Positions 57,964 to 64,000 of a stretch of DNA of 64,000 bases are shown one piece after another; the stretch's first letter is position 1; each line of letters starts with the position of its first letter. Made by a program: the position numbers and the translations under genes. The notes under the pieces are model-generated. The model had not been told where the DNA came from and made no database searches. It saw only the letters and a list, made by a program, of their open reading frames with translations. Origin of the DNA: Streptomyces sp. NRRL S-244 (GTDB taxonomy: Bacteria > Actinomycetota > Actinomycetes > Streptomycetales > Streptomycetaceae); contig NZ_JOCX01000009.1 in assembly GCF_000717915.1 (NCBI RefSeq), forward strand, positions 62,001 to 126,000, given 5' to 3'.

Positions 57964-58016
57964 GCCAGGGCTGGCGCCAGGGGCGCCTGCCGATTCCTCA
58001 CCCCCAGGGGACCCTC

Positions 58017-59003
58017 ATGACCACCAGTCCCGAGCTGATCAAGGACGCCTCGGCGGCCTCCGATTCCGATTCCCCCGTGCCCTCCGCGACCCTCGGAGGC
58101 GAGAACAAGCGCTCCATCGAGCAGATCGCCCTGCTGCTGTTCATCGTCGTCCCCTTCCTGGCGCTGCTGGCGACGATCCCGCTGGCCTGGGGCTGGGGGG
58201 TGAGCTGGCTGGATCTCGGCCTGATGGTGTTCATGTACTTCCTGGCCTGCCACGGGATCACCATCGGCTTCCACCGGTACTTCACGCACGGTTCCTTCAA
58301 GGCGAAGCGGCCGCTGCGGATCGTGCTGGCCGTGATGGGTTCGATGGCGGTGGAGGGCCCGCTGGTGCGCTGGGTGGCGGACCACCGCAAGCACCACAAG
58401 TTCTCCGACCACGACGGCGACCCGCATTCGCCGTGGCGCTTCGGCGAGACCCTCCCGGCGCTGATGAAGGGGCTGTGGTGGGCGCACATCGGGTGGCTCT
58501 TCGACGAGGAGCAGACCAACCAGCAGAAGTACGCCCCGGACCTGGTCAAGGATCCGGCGATCCGGCGGATCTCGCGTGACTTCCTCCTGTGGACGATCGT
58601 GTCGCTGGCGATCCCGCCGCTGGTCGGCGGTCTGGTCACGATGTCGTGGTGGGGCGCGTTCACGGCGTTCTTCTGGGGCTCGCTGGTACGGGTCGCGCTG
58701 CTGCACCACGTGACGTGGTCGATCAACTCGATCTGCCACGCGGTCGGCAAGCGCCCGTTCAAGTCGCGGGACCGCTCGGGCAACGTGTGGTGGCTGGCGG
58801 TGCTCTCGTGCGGCGAGTCCTGGCACAACCTGCACCACGCGGACCCGACGTCGGCCCGGCACGGCGTGCTGCGCGGCCAGGTCGACTCCAGTGCCCGGCT
58901 GATCCGCTGGTTCGAGCTGGCGGGCTGGGCCACGGACGTGCGCTGGCCGTCCAAGGACCGCATCGACGCCCGGCGCAGGGAAAACGCGTCGAACGCGGCA
59001 TGA
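58017..59003 (+). CDS. Membrane fatty acid desaturase (acyl-CoA desaturase type)
   Basis: 328-residue integral membrane di-iron enzyme introducing a double bond in acyl chains. Three histidine boxes are intact: HRYFTH (first), HRKHHKFSD (second) and HNLHHA (third). Four hydrophobic segments lie between and before them (about 38-60, 65-90, 185-205 and 210-225). This is the delta-9 type common in actinobacteria. The ATG at 58017 follows CAGGGG. The stop codon overlaps the TetR start (ATGA), so the desaturase and its presumed regulator are coupled. Confidence 0.92.
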   Translation: MTTSPELIKDASAASDSDSPVPSATLGGENKRSIEQIALLLFIVVPFLALLATIPLAWGWGVSWLDLGLMVFMYFLACHGITIGFHRYFTHGSFKAKRPLRIVLAVMGSMAVEGPLVRWVADHRKHHKFSDHDGDPHSPWRFGETLPALMKGLWWAHIGWLFDEEQTNQQKYAPDLVKDPAIRRISRDFLLWTIVSLAIPPLVGGLVTMSWWGAFTAFFWGSLVRVALLHHVTWSINSICHAVGKRPFKSRDRSGNVWWLAVLSCGESWHNLHHADPTSARHGVLRGQVDSSARLIRWFELAGWATDVRWPSKDRIDARRRENASNAA

Positions 59004-59674
59004 TGGGGGACGTGGCGATCGACGGCAGCAGTTCCAGCAGCGACAAGCCCCGGCGTGGCCGCCGGGTCCGGATGACGGGCGCCGAACGGCGCCAGCAACT
59101 GCTGGACATCGGCCGCACCCTGTTCGCGGAGAAGGGCTTCGAGGGCACGTCGGTGGAGGAGATCGCGGCGAAGGCCGGAGTCTCCAAGCCGGTGGTGTAC
59201 GAGCACTTCGGGGGCAAGGAGGGCCTGTACGCGGTCGTCGTGGACCGGGAGATGCGCCAGCTGCTGGACGGGGTGACCGGCGCGCTGACGGCCGGGCATC
59301 CGCGCGAGCTGCTGGAGCAGGCGGCGTTCGCGTTGCTCGACTACATCGAGTCGTACACGGACGGCTTCCGCATCCTCGTCCGGGACTCGCCGGTCGCCCA
59401 GTCGACGGGTACGTTCGCCTCGCTGATCAGTGACATCGCCACGCAGGTCGAGGACATCCTGGGGCTGGAGTTCAAGGCGCGCGGGTTCGACCCGAAACTG
59501 GCCCCGCTGTACGCGCAGGCGCTGGTCGGGATGGTCGCGCTGACCGGGCAGTGGTGGCTGGACGTGCGCCGGCCGAAGAAGGCCGAGGTCGCGGCGCATC
59601 TGGTGAACCTGGCCTGGCACGGGCTGGACGGGCTGGAGTCCAAGCCGCGGCTGGTCGGCCACCGCAAGAACTGA
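59000..59674 (+). CDS. TetR family regulator coupled to the desaturase
   Basis: 224-residue repressor. A basic, Ser-rich N-terminus (about 1-28) leads to the TetR helix-turn-helix (about 30-76: RRQQLLDIGRTLFAEKGFEG, VEEIAAKAGVSKPVVYEHFG). The C-terminal ligand domain is helical and unassigned. The start is uncertain: ATG 59000 overlaps the desaturase stop, with ATG 59003 and GTG 59012 as options. By position it likely controls its own operon through the paired TACG-N4-CGTA dyads, perhaps sensing acyl-CoA as DesT of Pseudomonas does. That analogy is inference. Confidence 0.88.
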   Translation: MMGDVAIDGSSSSSDKPRRGRRVRMTGAERRQQLLDIGRTLFAEKGFEGTSVEEIAAKAGVSKPVVYEHFGGKEGLYAVVVDREMRQLLDGVTGALTAGHPRELLEQAAFALLDYIESYTDGFRILVRDSPVAQSTGTFASLISDIATQVEDILGLEFKARGFDPKLAPLYAQALVGMVALTGQWWLDVRRPKKAEVAAHLVNLAWHGLDGLESKPRLVGHRKN

Positions 59675-59697
59675 GCAGTACCGAGGCGCACCGGCAC

Positions 59698-59743
59698 GCG
59701 ACGGCGCCCCGTCACCGGAGATCCGGTGGCGGGGCGCCGTCGC
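59698..59743. terminator. Bidirectional terminator after the TetR gene
   Basis: A 21-base-pair stem with a single T-G pair (arm begins GCGACGGCGCCCCG) and a 4-base AGAT loop lies between convergent genes. Confidence 0.93.
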
Positions 59744-59777
59744 GTTGCACGGGGCCGGACAGCGGGCCCGGTGGAGC

Positions 59778-60155
59778 TCAGGCGGGGGGCTGCGGGCCGC
59801 GCTCTTCCAAGAACTCGATCCGGTTGCCCACGGGGTCCTCGGAGTAGAAGCGGCGGTGTCCCGGCAGGTCGTCGTCCCAGACGACCCGGGCGCCGCGCTC
59901 CTGCAGTCTCCGCGCGTACGCCTCTATCCCCGTCACCCGCAGCCCCGGGTGCGCCTTGCGGGCGGGCCGGAAGTCCTCCTCGACGCCCAGGTGCAGCTGC
60001 ACCGGCCCGGCCGCGAACCAGCAGCCGCCGCGGGCGGCGAGGACGGGCGGCTTGGGCACCTCGGTCATGCCGAGGACGTACGTGTAGTACGCGCGCAGCC
60101 GGTCCTCCGATCCGGGCGGCGCCGCGAGTTGGACGTGGTCGACTGCGCTCAGCAC
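59778..60155 (-). CDS. VOC (glyoxalase/dioxygenase-fold) protein
   Basis: 125-residue protein of the vicinal-oxygen-chelate superfamily: the beta-alpha-beta-beta-beta repeats begin with VDHVQLAAPPGSEDRLRAYY, and possible metal ligands are the His in VDHVQL, the His in VQLHLGVE and the Glu in GNRIEFLE. This group spans glyoxalases, dioxygenases and resistance proteins, so no specific reaction can be assigned. The GTG at 60155 follows AAGGAG. It starts three bases after the tam stop codon, so it is almost certainly co-transcribed with tam and under TamR control. Confidence 0.85.
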   Translation of the reverse strand: MLSAVDHVQLAAPPGSEDRLRAYYTYVLGMTEVPKPPVLAARGGCWFAAGPVQLHLGVEEDFRPARKAHPGLRVTGIEAYARRLQERGARVVWDDDLPGHRRFYSEDPVGNRIEFLEERGPQPPA

Positions 60156-60157
60156 GG

Positions 60158-61015
60158 TCAGAGCTCCTTGCGGGCGACGACGAAGATGCGGCGGAACGGG
60201 AAGACGGTGCCGCGCGGCCCGGGCGGGTACGCCTCGCGCAGCAGGTCGCGGTATTCGGCGAGGAAGGCGTCCACGGCGTCCCGGTCGTCCCCGAGGGCGG
60301 TCAGGACGGGCCGCAGGGCGGTCCCCTTGACCCAGTCGAGCACCGGGTCGGTGCCGGTGAGCAGCTGGTGGTAGGTGGTGTCCCAGGTGTCGACGGCGCA
60401 GCCCAGCTCGATGAACCGGGCCAGGTACTCGGCGGGTTCGAGGAGGTGGGTGTAGCGGGCCCCGTGGCCGGCCAGGCGGCCCCGCCAGCGCGGGGTCTCG
60501 CAGAGCCGGGCGAGCAGGGCGTGGCTGGGGGCGGTGAAGTTGGCGGGGATCTGGAAGGCGAAGGTGCCGCCGGGGCGCAGTCCGTTGATCCAGGCGGCGA
60601 AGGAGCCGGGGTGGCTCGGGACCCACTGGAGGGCCGCGTTGGAGACGATCAGGTCGTAGGGCTCCTCGGGCAGCCAGCTCGCGAGGTCGCCGTGACGGAA
60701 GTCGAGGCGGCCGCCGCCGGAGGTCGGGCCCGCGTACTCGCCGGTGGCGCGGCGGAGCATCTCCGGGGAGAGGTCGAAGCCGGTGATGTCGGCTTCGGGC
60801 CAGCGTTCGGCAAGGAGCGCGGTGACGTTGCCGGGGCCGCATCCGAGGTCGGCGATGCGGGCGGGCCGGGTCGGGAGCTCGGGTATCCGGTTCAGGAGGT
60901 CGAGGAAGGGGCGGGTTCGGTGTCCGGCGTGCCGGAGGTATTGCTGGGGGTCCCAGGTGGGCGCGGCGTGGGCTGTGGGTGCGGGGATCCTTGCCGACGC
61001 GATATCGGAATGCAT
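60158..61015 (-). CDS. tam: Trans-aconitate 2-methyltransferase
   Basis: 285-residue SAM-dependent methyltransferase that detoxifies trans-aconitate, an inhibitor of aconitase formed from cis-aconitate. Motif I is IADLGCGPGNVTALLAERW; further motifs include DLIVSNAALQWVPSHP and FAFQIPANF, all as in E. coli Tam. The ATG at 61015 has GGGAGG about seven bases upstream. It is divergent from a MarR-type gene with a large dyad between. This matches the tam/tamR pair described in S. coelicolor, where TamR represses tam and is released by aconitate and citrate. Confidence 0.92.
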   Translation of the reverse strand: MHSDIASARIPAPTAHAAPTWDPQQYLRHAGHRTRPFLDLLNRIPELPTRPARIADLGCGPGNVTALLAERWPEADITGFDLSPEMLRRATGEYAGPTSGGGRLDFRHGDLASWLPEEPYDLIVSNAALQWVPSHPGSFAAWINGLRPGGTFAFQIPANFTAPSHALLARLCETPRWRGRLAGHGARYTHLLEPAEYLARFIELGCAVDTWDTTYHQLLTGTDPVLDWVKGTALRPVLTALGDDRDAVDAFLAEYRDLLREAYPPGPRGTVFPFRRIFVVARKEL

Positions 61016-61093
61016 GTTCGAGCCTCCCTACTGGCGGGGCGGTCGGAAGCGGAAGCGGTTCCGGCACCCTCCATGCCCATCGTCGCTCAGAAT

Positions 61094-61128
61094 ATATCTC
61101 GATGTCAAGATTCATGGGATCGAGATAT
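61094..61128. promoter_or_regulatory. TamR-type (MarR) operator between tam and tamR
   Basis: Ten-base inverted repeats ATATCTCGAT (61094-61103) and ATCGAGATAT (61119-61128) flank a spacer containing TCAAGATTC. Within the left part, TCTCGATGTCAAGA is itself an imperfect palindrome of the MarR type. The site is about 80 bases from the tam ATG and 63 from the tamR ATG, so one bound dimer, or two, could cover both promoters. Confidence 0.7.
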
Positions 61129-61190
61129 CCATCCCCGAGATCCTCGATTTGAAGAGACTTCACATCGACAGACCCCTTACACTGATCGGC

Positions 61191-61688
61191 ATGGAGGACG
61201 AGGTCGACCGATTGGTAGCGGCATGGCGGCGGGAGCGCCCTGACCTCGACGTGGAACCGCTCGAAGTGCTGAGCCGCGTCAGCAGGCTCGCCCGTCACCT
61301 CGACCGCGCCCGCAGGCTGGCCTTCTCCGAGCACGGCCTGGAGCCTTGGGAGTTCGACGTCCTGACGTCGCTGCGCCGCGCCGGCGCGCCCTACCAGCTC
61401 TCCCCCGGCCAGCTGTTGACACAGACGCTGGTCACCTCGGGCACGATGACCAACCGCATCGACCGGCTCGCCAAGAAGGGCCTCGTCGAGCGGCTGCCCG
61501 ACCCCAACGACCGGCGCGGAGTGCTGGTCCGGCTCAGCCCGGAGGGGCGTGACCGCGCCGACCAGGCCCTGGCCGGCCTGCTGGCCCAGGAGAGGGCGAT
61601 CCTCGCTCAGCTCTCCCAGGCCCAGCGCGGCGATCTCGCGGCGCTGCTACGCCAGTTGACCGCTCCGTTCGACAACATCCCCGGCTAG
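61191..61688 (+). CDS. tamR: MarR family regulator TamR
   Basis: 165-residue winged-helix repressor. Helices at 15-45 (VLSRVSRLARHLDRARRLAF) form the dimer arm; FDVLTSLRRAGAPYQLSPGQL and LVTSGTMTNRIDRLAKKGLV form the recognition helix; the wing is DPNDRRGVLVRLSPEGR. In S. coelicolor, TamR responds to trans-aconitate, cis-aconitate, citrate and isocitrate, linking oxidative damage of aconitase to tam expression. Divergence from tam and the dyad between support the same role. ATG 61191. Its last 42 bases overlap the 3' end of the convergent response-regulator gene. Confidence 0.88.
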   Translation: MEDEVDRLVAAWRRERPDLDVEPLEVLSRVSRLARHLDRARRLAFSEHGLEPWEFDVLTSLRRAGAPYQLSPGQLLTQTLVTSGTMTNRIDRLAKKGLVERLPDPNDRRGVLVRLSPEGRDRADQALAGLLAQERAILAQLSQAQRGDLAALLRQLTAPFDNIPG

Positions 61689-62411
61689 GTCGGCCGGCCG
61701 CACCCCGGCCCGCCGGGCCAGTGCCACCGCCGCGAGCGTGGAGTGCACCCCGAGCTTGCCCAGCACGTTCTGCATGTGCGTACGGACGGTGTGCGGGGAC
61801 AGGAACAGCCGCGCCGCCACGTCCTTGCGGCCCAGCCCCGCCACCATGCAGCGCAGCACCTCGTGCTCCCGCGGCGTGAGGGACTCGACGAGCCGCTCGC
61901 TGTCCGTACGGTGCTTGCGCGCGGCGGTCAGTTCGCGCAGCACTCCGGTGAGCAGCGCGGGCGGCAGGTGGGTCTCCTCGCGCAGGACCCCGCGGATGAC
62001 GGCCAGCAGCCGCGAGAGCGAGCAGTCCTTCGCCACCCAGCCGGAAGCCCCCGCCTGGAGGGCGTGCGCGGCCCGGCGCGGATCGTCGCGCTCGGCGAGC
62101 ACGACGGTGCGGACCCCGGGATGGGACACCCGTACCCCCGCGACCAGCGCGATCCCGTCCGCGCCGGGCGGTGGACCGGAGCCCGATTCGCGCTGCGCGG
62201 GCACGGCTCCGGCGGCGGCGCCGAGATCGGCGTCGACGAGCAGGACGTCGAAGCGGCGGCCCTCGGCCACCGCCCGTTCGAGGCAGCGCAGCGCGGCGGG
62301 GCCGCTGCCGGCCGCGGACACGTCCACGTCGGGCTCGGCCGCGAGCGCGGCTGCGAGCGATTCGGCGAAAATGCGGTGATCGTCGACCACGAGAACCCGG
62401 ATGCGAACCAC
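61647..62411 (-). CDS. LuxR-type response regulator
   Basis: 254-residue regulator. The receiver domain (about 1-130) starts VVRIRVLVVDDHRIFAESL with the acidic pair, and the probable phospho-acceptor Asp lies in FDVLLVDADLGAA. It contains a non-standard Ala/Pro/Gly-rich insertion near 70-85 (AVPAQRESGSGPPPGAD). The HTH (about 185-250) is canonical: LTPREHEVLRCMVAGLGRKD and LFLSPHTVRTHMQNVLGKL. The GTG at 62411 follows GGGGG. No kinase is adjacent. The insertion may alter phosphorylation, so it could act atypically. It overlaps tamR tail to tail by 42 bases. Confidence 0.85.
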   Translation of the reverse strand: MVRIRVLVVDDHRIFAESLAAALAAEPDVDVSAAGSGPAALRCLERAVAEGRRFDVLLVDADLGAAAGAVPAQRESGSGPPPGADGIALVAGVRVSHPGVRTVVLAERDDPRRAAHALQAGASGWVAKDCSLSRLLAVIRGVLREETHLPPALLTGVLRELTAARKHRTDSERLVESLTPREHEVLRCMVAGLGRKDVAARLFLSPHTVRTHMQNVLGKLGVHSTLAAVALARRAGVRPADLAGDVVERSGQLA

Positions 62412-62861
62412 AAAACCCCCAAGGGTCGGGGAACGGACGACTGCGGGTACGGCGCCCGGACCGGGTGATCCGCAGCTGCCGCGGCCGCCGCCGAGACATC
62501 TCTGCACTACCCCGGACCGGACGCCGTACCCGGCGTGTCTCGACCCCTGAATCAACACCGGCCCCCACCGGTGTCACGCATCAGCGTAGAACGGGTGGCG
62601 GCTCGCGGTTGGCCGAATAGCAGAAGTTTTCCGAGCGAATTTCCGGCTGGGCAGGCTCGAACCGGGTTTGTCGTGGCCTGAATTCGTCCATACAGACGGT
62701 CTGGAAGACGGTTTCCGGCAGGCCCGTGCCACGGGCAGTTGCACGGGGGCCTTTTCACCCGGCGTGTGCACGCCGGGCGCCCGCGCACCGCGCCCGCCCA
62801 CGGCGCCCCCACCCCTCCGCGCTCCCCCGCGCACGCCGCGGCACGCACGGCGCCGTACGCA
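62412..62861. other. Intergenic region between response regulator and galE
   Basis: About 450 bases with no supported gene. It includes the upstream region of the response-regulator gene, two compact inverted repeats (GCCCGTG-C-CACGGGC near 62722-62736 and CCCGGCGTG-TG-CACGCCGGG at 62758-62777) and a C-rich low-complexity tract before the galE terminator. The repeats have loops too short for normal hairpins and may be binding sites. Confidence 0.4.
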
Positions 62862-62897
62862 CCGCGCCCCCCGCACCGTCGGGTGCGGGGGGCGCGG
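62862..62897 (-). terminator. Terminator after galE
   Basis: A 16-base-pair perfect stem (arm CCGCGCCCCCCGCACC) with a 4-base loop lies 29 bases past the galE stop codon. Confidence 0.85.
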
Positions 62898-62925
62898 GTG
62901 AAGGGGCTGAAGGCGGGGCGGCGCC

Positions 62926-63930
62926 TCAGGAACGGTGCTTGCGGGTGAAGTTCCAGGCGTCCGTGATGATGCCGGTGAGGTCCGAGCGGGCCGGGGTCCA
63001 GCCGAGCCGCTCGTGGGCGGTGCGCGCGGAGGCGACGAGCACCGCCGGGTCGCCGGCCCGGCGCGGGGCGACGACCTCGGGGATCTCGGCGCCGGTGACC
63101 TTGCGGACCGTCTCGACGACCTCGCGGACCGAGAAGCCGTTGCCGTTGCCGAGGTTGCAGATCAGGTGCTCGCCCCCGGTGGCGGCCTCCAGCGCGGCCA
63201 GGTGGGCCTCCGCCAGGTCGGCGACGTGGATGTAGTCGCGTACGCAGGTGCCGTCCGGGGTCGGGTAGTCCTCGCCGAACACCGAGATCGACGCCCGCTC
63301 GCCCAGGGCGACCTGGAGCACCAGCGGGATCAGGTGGGTCTCGGGGTCGTGCCGCTCGCCGAACTCCCCGTACGCGCCCGCCACGTTGAAGTAGCGCAGC
63401 GAGACCGCAGCGACGCCGTGCGCCGCGCACTCGCCGGCGATCATGTGGTCGACGGCCAGCTTCGAGGCGCCGTACGGGTTGGTGGGCTTGGTGACCGAGT
63501 CCTCGGTGAGCAGGCCCTCGGTGGGCTCTCCGTAGGTGGCCGCGGTGGAGGAGAACACCAGCTTGCGCACCCCGTGCGTGCGCATCGCGGCCAGCAGGGC
63601 GAGCGTGCCGCCGACGTTGTTCTCCCAGTACTTGCCCGGGTTGGCGACGGACTCGCCGACCTGCGAGGAGGCCGCGAAGTGCAGCACCGCGTCGTAGGAG
63701 GGGTCCAGGTACCGCTCGGCGTCCTGGATCCGGCCCTCGATGAAGGCGGCGCCCGCCGGGACCCCCTCGCGGAAGCCGGTGGAGAGGTCGTCGAGGACGG
63801 TGACCTCGTGCCCGGCCTCCAGGAGGTGCGCCGCGACGACGCTGCCGACGTATCCGGCGCCGCCGGTGACCATGTATTTGAAAGTCGCCGTTTCCGAAGC
63901 CGCCGTCTTGGAAGTCGCCGTCTCGCTCAC
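62926..63930 (-). CDS. galE: UDP-glucose 4-epimerase
   Basis: 334-residue extended short-chain dehydrogenase interconverting UDP-glucose and UDP-galactose. The NAD-binding motif [13 protein letters not shown] lies after a 19-residue N-terminal extension. The catalytic residues are the Ser/Thr in [11 protein letters not shown] and Tyr/Lys in [29 protein letters not shown] and the substrate loop [15 protein letters not shown] follow. All are intact. GTG 63930 has GAGAGG about ten bases upstream. The Thr/Ser-rich extension ([16 protein letters not shown]) is odd for the family and might mean the true start is further in, but no good internal start precedes the NAD motif. The promoter lies toward the window's end. 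Confidence 0.93.
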   Translation of the reverse strand: MSETATSKTAASETATFKYMVTGGAGYVGSVVAAHLLEAGHEVTVLDDLSTGFREGVPAGAAFIEGRIQDAERYLDPSYDAVLHFAASSQVGESVANPGKYWENNVGGTLALLAAMRTHGVRKLVFSSTAATYGEPTEGLLTEDSVTKPTNPYGASKLAVDHMIAGECAAHGVAAVSLRYFNVAGAYGEFGERHDPETHLIPLVLQVALGERASISVFGEDYPTPDGTCVRDYIHVADLAEAHLAALEAATGGEHLICNLGNGNGFSVREVVETVRKVTGAEIPEVVAPRRAGDPAVLVASARTAHERLGWTPARSDLTGIITDAWNFTRKHRS

Positions 63931-64000
63931 TCGTCTGCTGCCTCTCGCGGGGGGATGCACGCGGGCGCGTGCACATGCCGGTCACTGGCTTACCGGATTA

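Overview
The window is chromosomal DNA of a Streptomyces or close relative. Evidence: very high GC with strong GC bias at third codon positions, many GTG starts, Streptomyces-type gene families, and a tRNA-Leu(UAA) gene that matches bldA, the developmental regulator of that genus. From memory, the gene order resembles the core region of Streptomyces coelicolor around SCO3076 to SCO3137. No phage, insertion sequence, CRISPR array or integrase was found.

Layout. Positions 1-7.5 kb hold a membrane protein end, cystathionine beta-synthase, an SGNH hydrolase, a thiolase, small conserved proteins and a Bax-inhibitor-1 family protein. At 8.2 kb lies bldA. From 8.8 to 12.1 kb is a MacB/FtsX-type ABC exporter, followed by a cyclopropane fatty acid synthase and a type II NADH dehydrogenase with a Rex-like operator. 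At 15.2-16.2 kb are a possible structured RNA and a Phd/RelE-type toxin-antitoxin pair. From 16.3 to 19.7 kb run ppx, DUF501, a DivIC-like septum protein and enolase. Two tandem Rpf-like cell-wall enzymes follow, the first with a c-di-AMP (ydaO-type) riboswitch. Next come a cytochrome P450, a flavohaemoglobin-like protein, mazG, a SurA-like lipoprotein, a YfhO-type membrane protein, a Ser/Thr kinase with a membrane partner, a lipoprotein and mfd. A second MacB/FtsX pair occupies 36.3-39.6 kb and an MFS exporter 40.0-41.6 kb.

Positions 41.7-49.1 kb are the most unusual part. A membrane protein carries a TTA codon, which ties it to bldA. A scar follows, made of a decayed alpha/beta hydrolase fragment joined to a frameshifted CGNR zinc-finger gene with a 108-bp tandem duplication. 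After a coiled-coil protein comes a cluster of four toxin/immunity-like genes: a deaminase-SUKH-4 fusion, a WHH-type HNH nuclease-SUKH fusion, and, divergently, a YwqJ-like deaminase with a SUKH-3 partner. None has a visible secretion signal.

The right end, 49.1-64 kb, is housekeeping: a NarL-class sensor kinase, tRNA-Gln, glmU-prs-rplY-pth, ppc, a fatty acid desaturase-TetR operon with paired operator dyads, the tam/tamR divergent pair with its MarR-type operator, an orphan response regulator and galE. Most convergent gene pairs are separated by strong GC-rich hairpin terminators.
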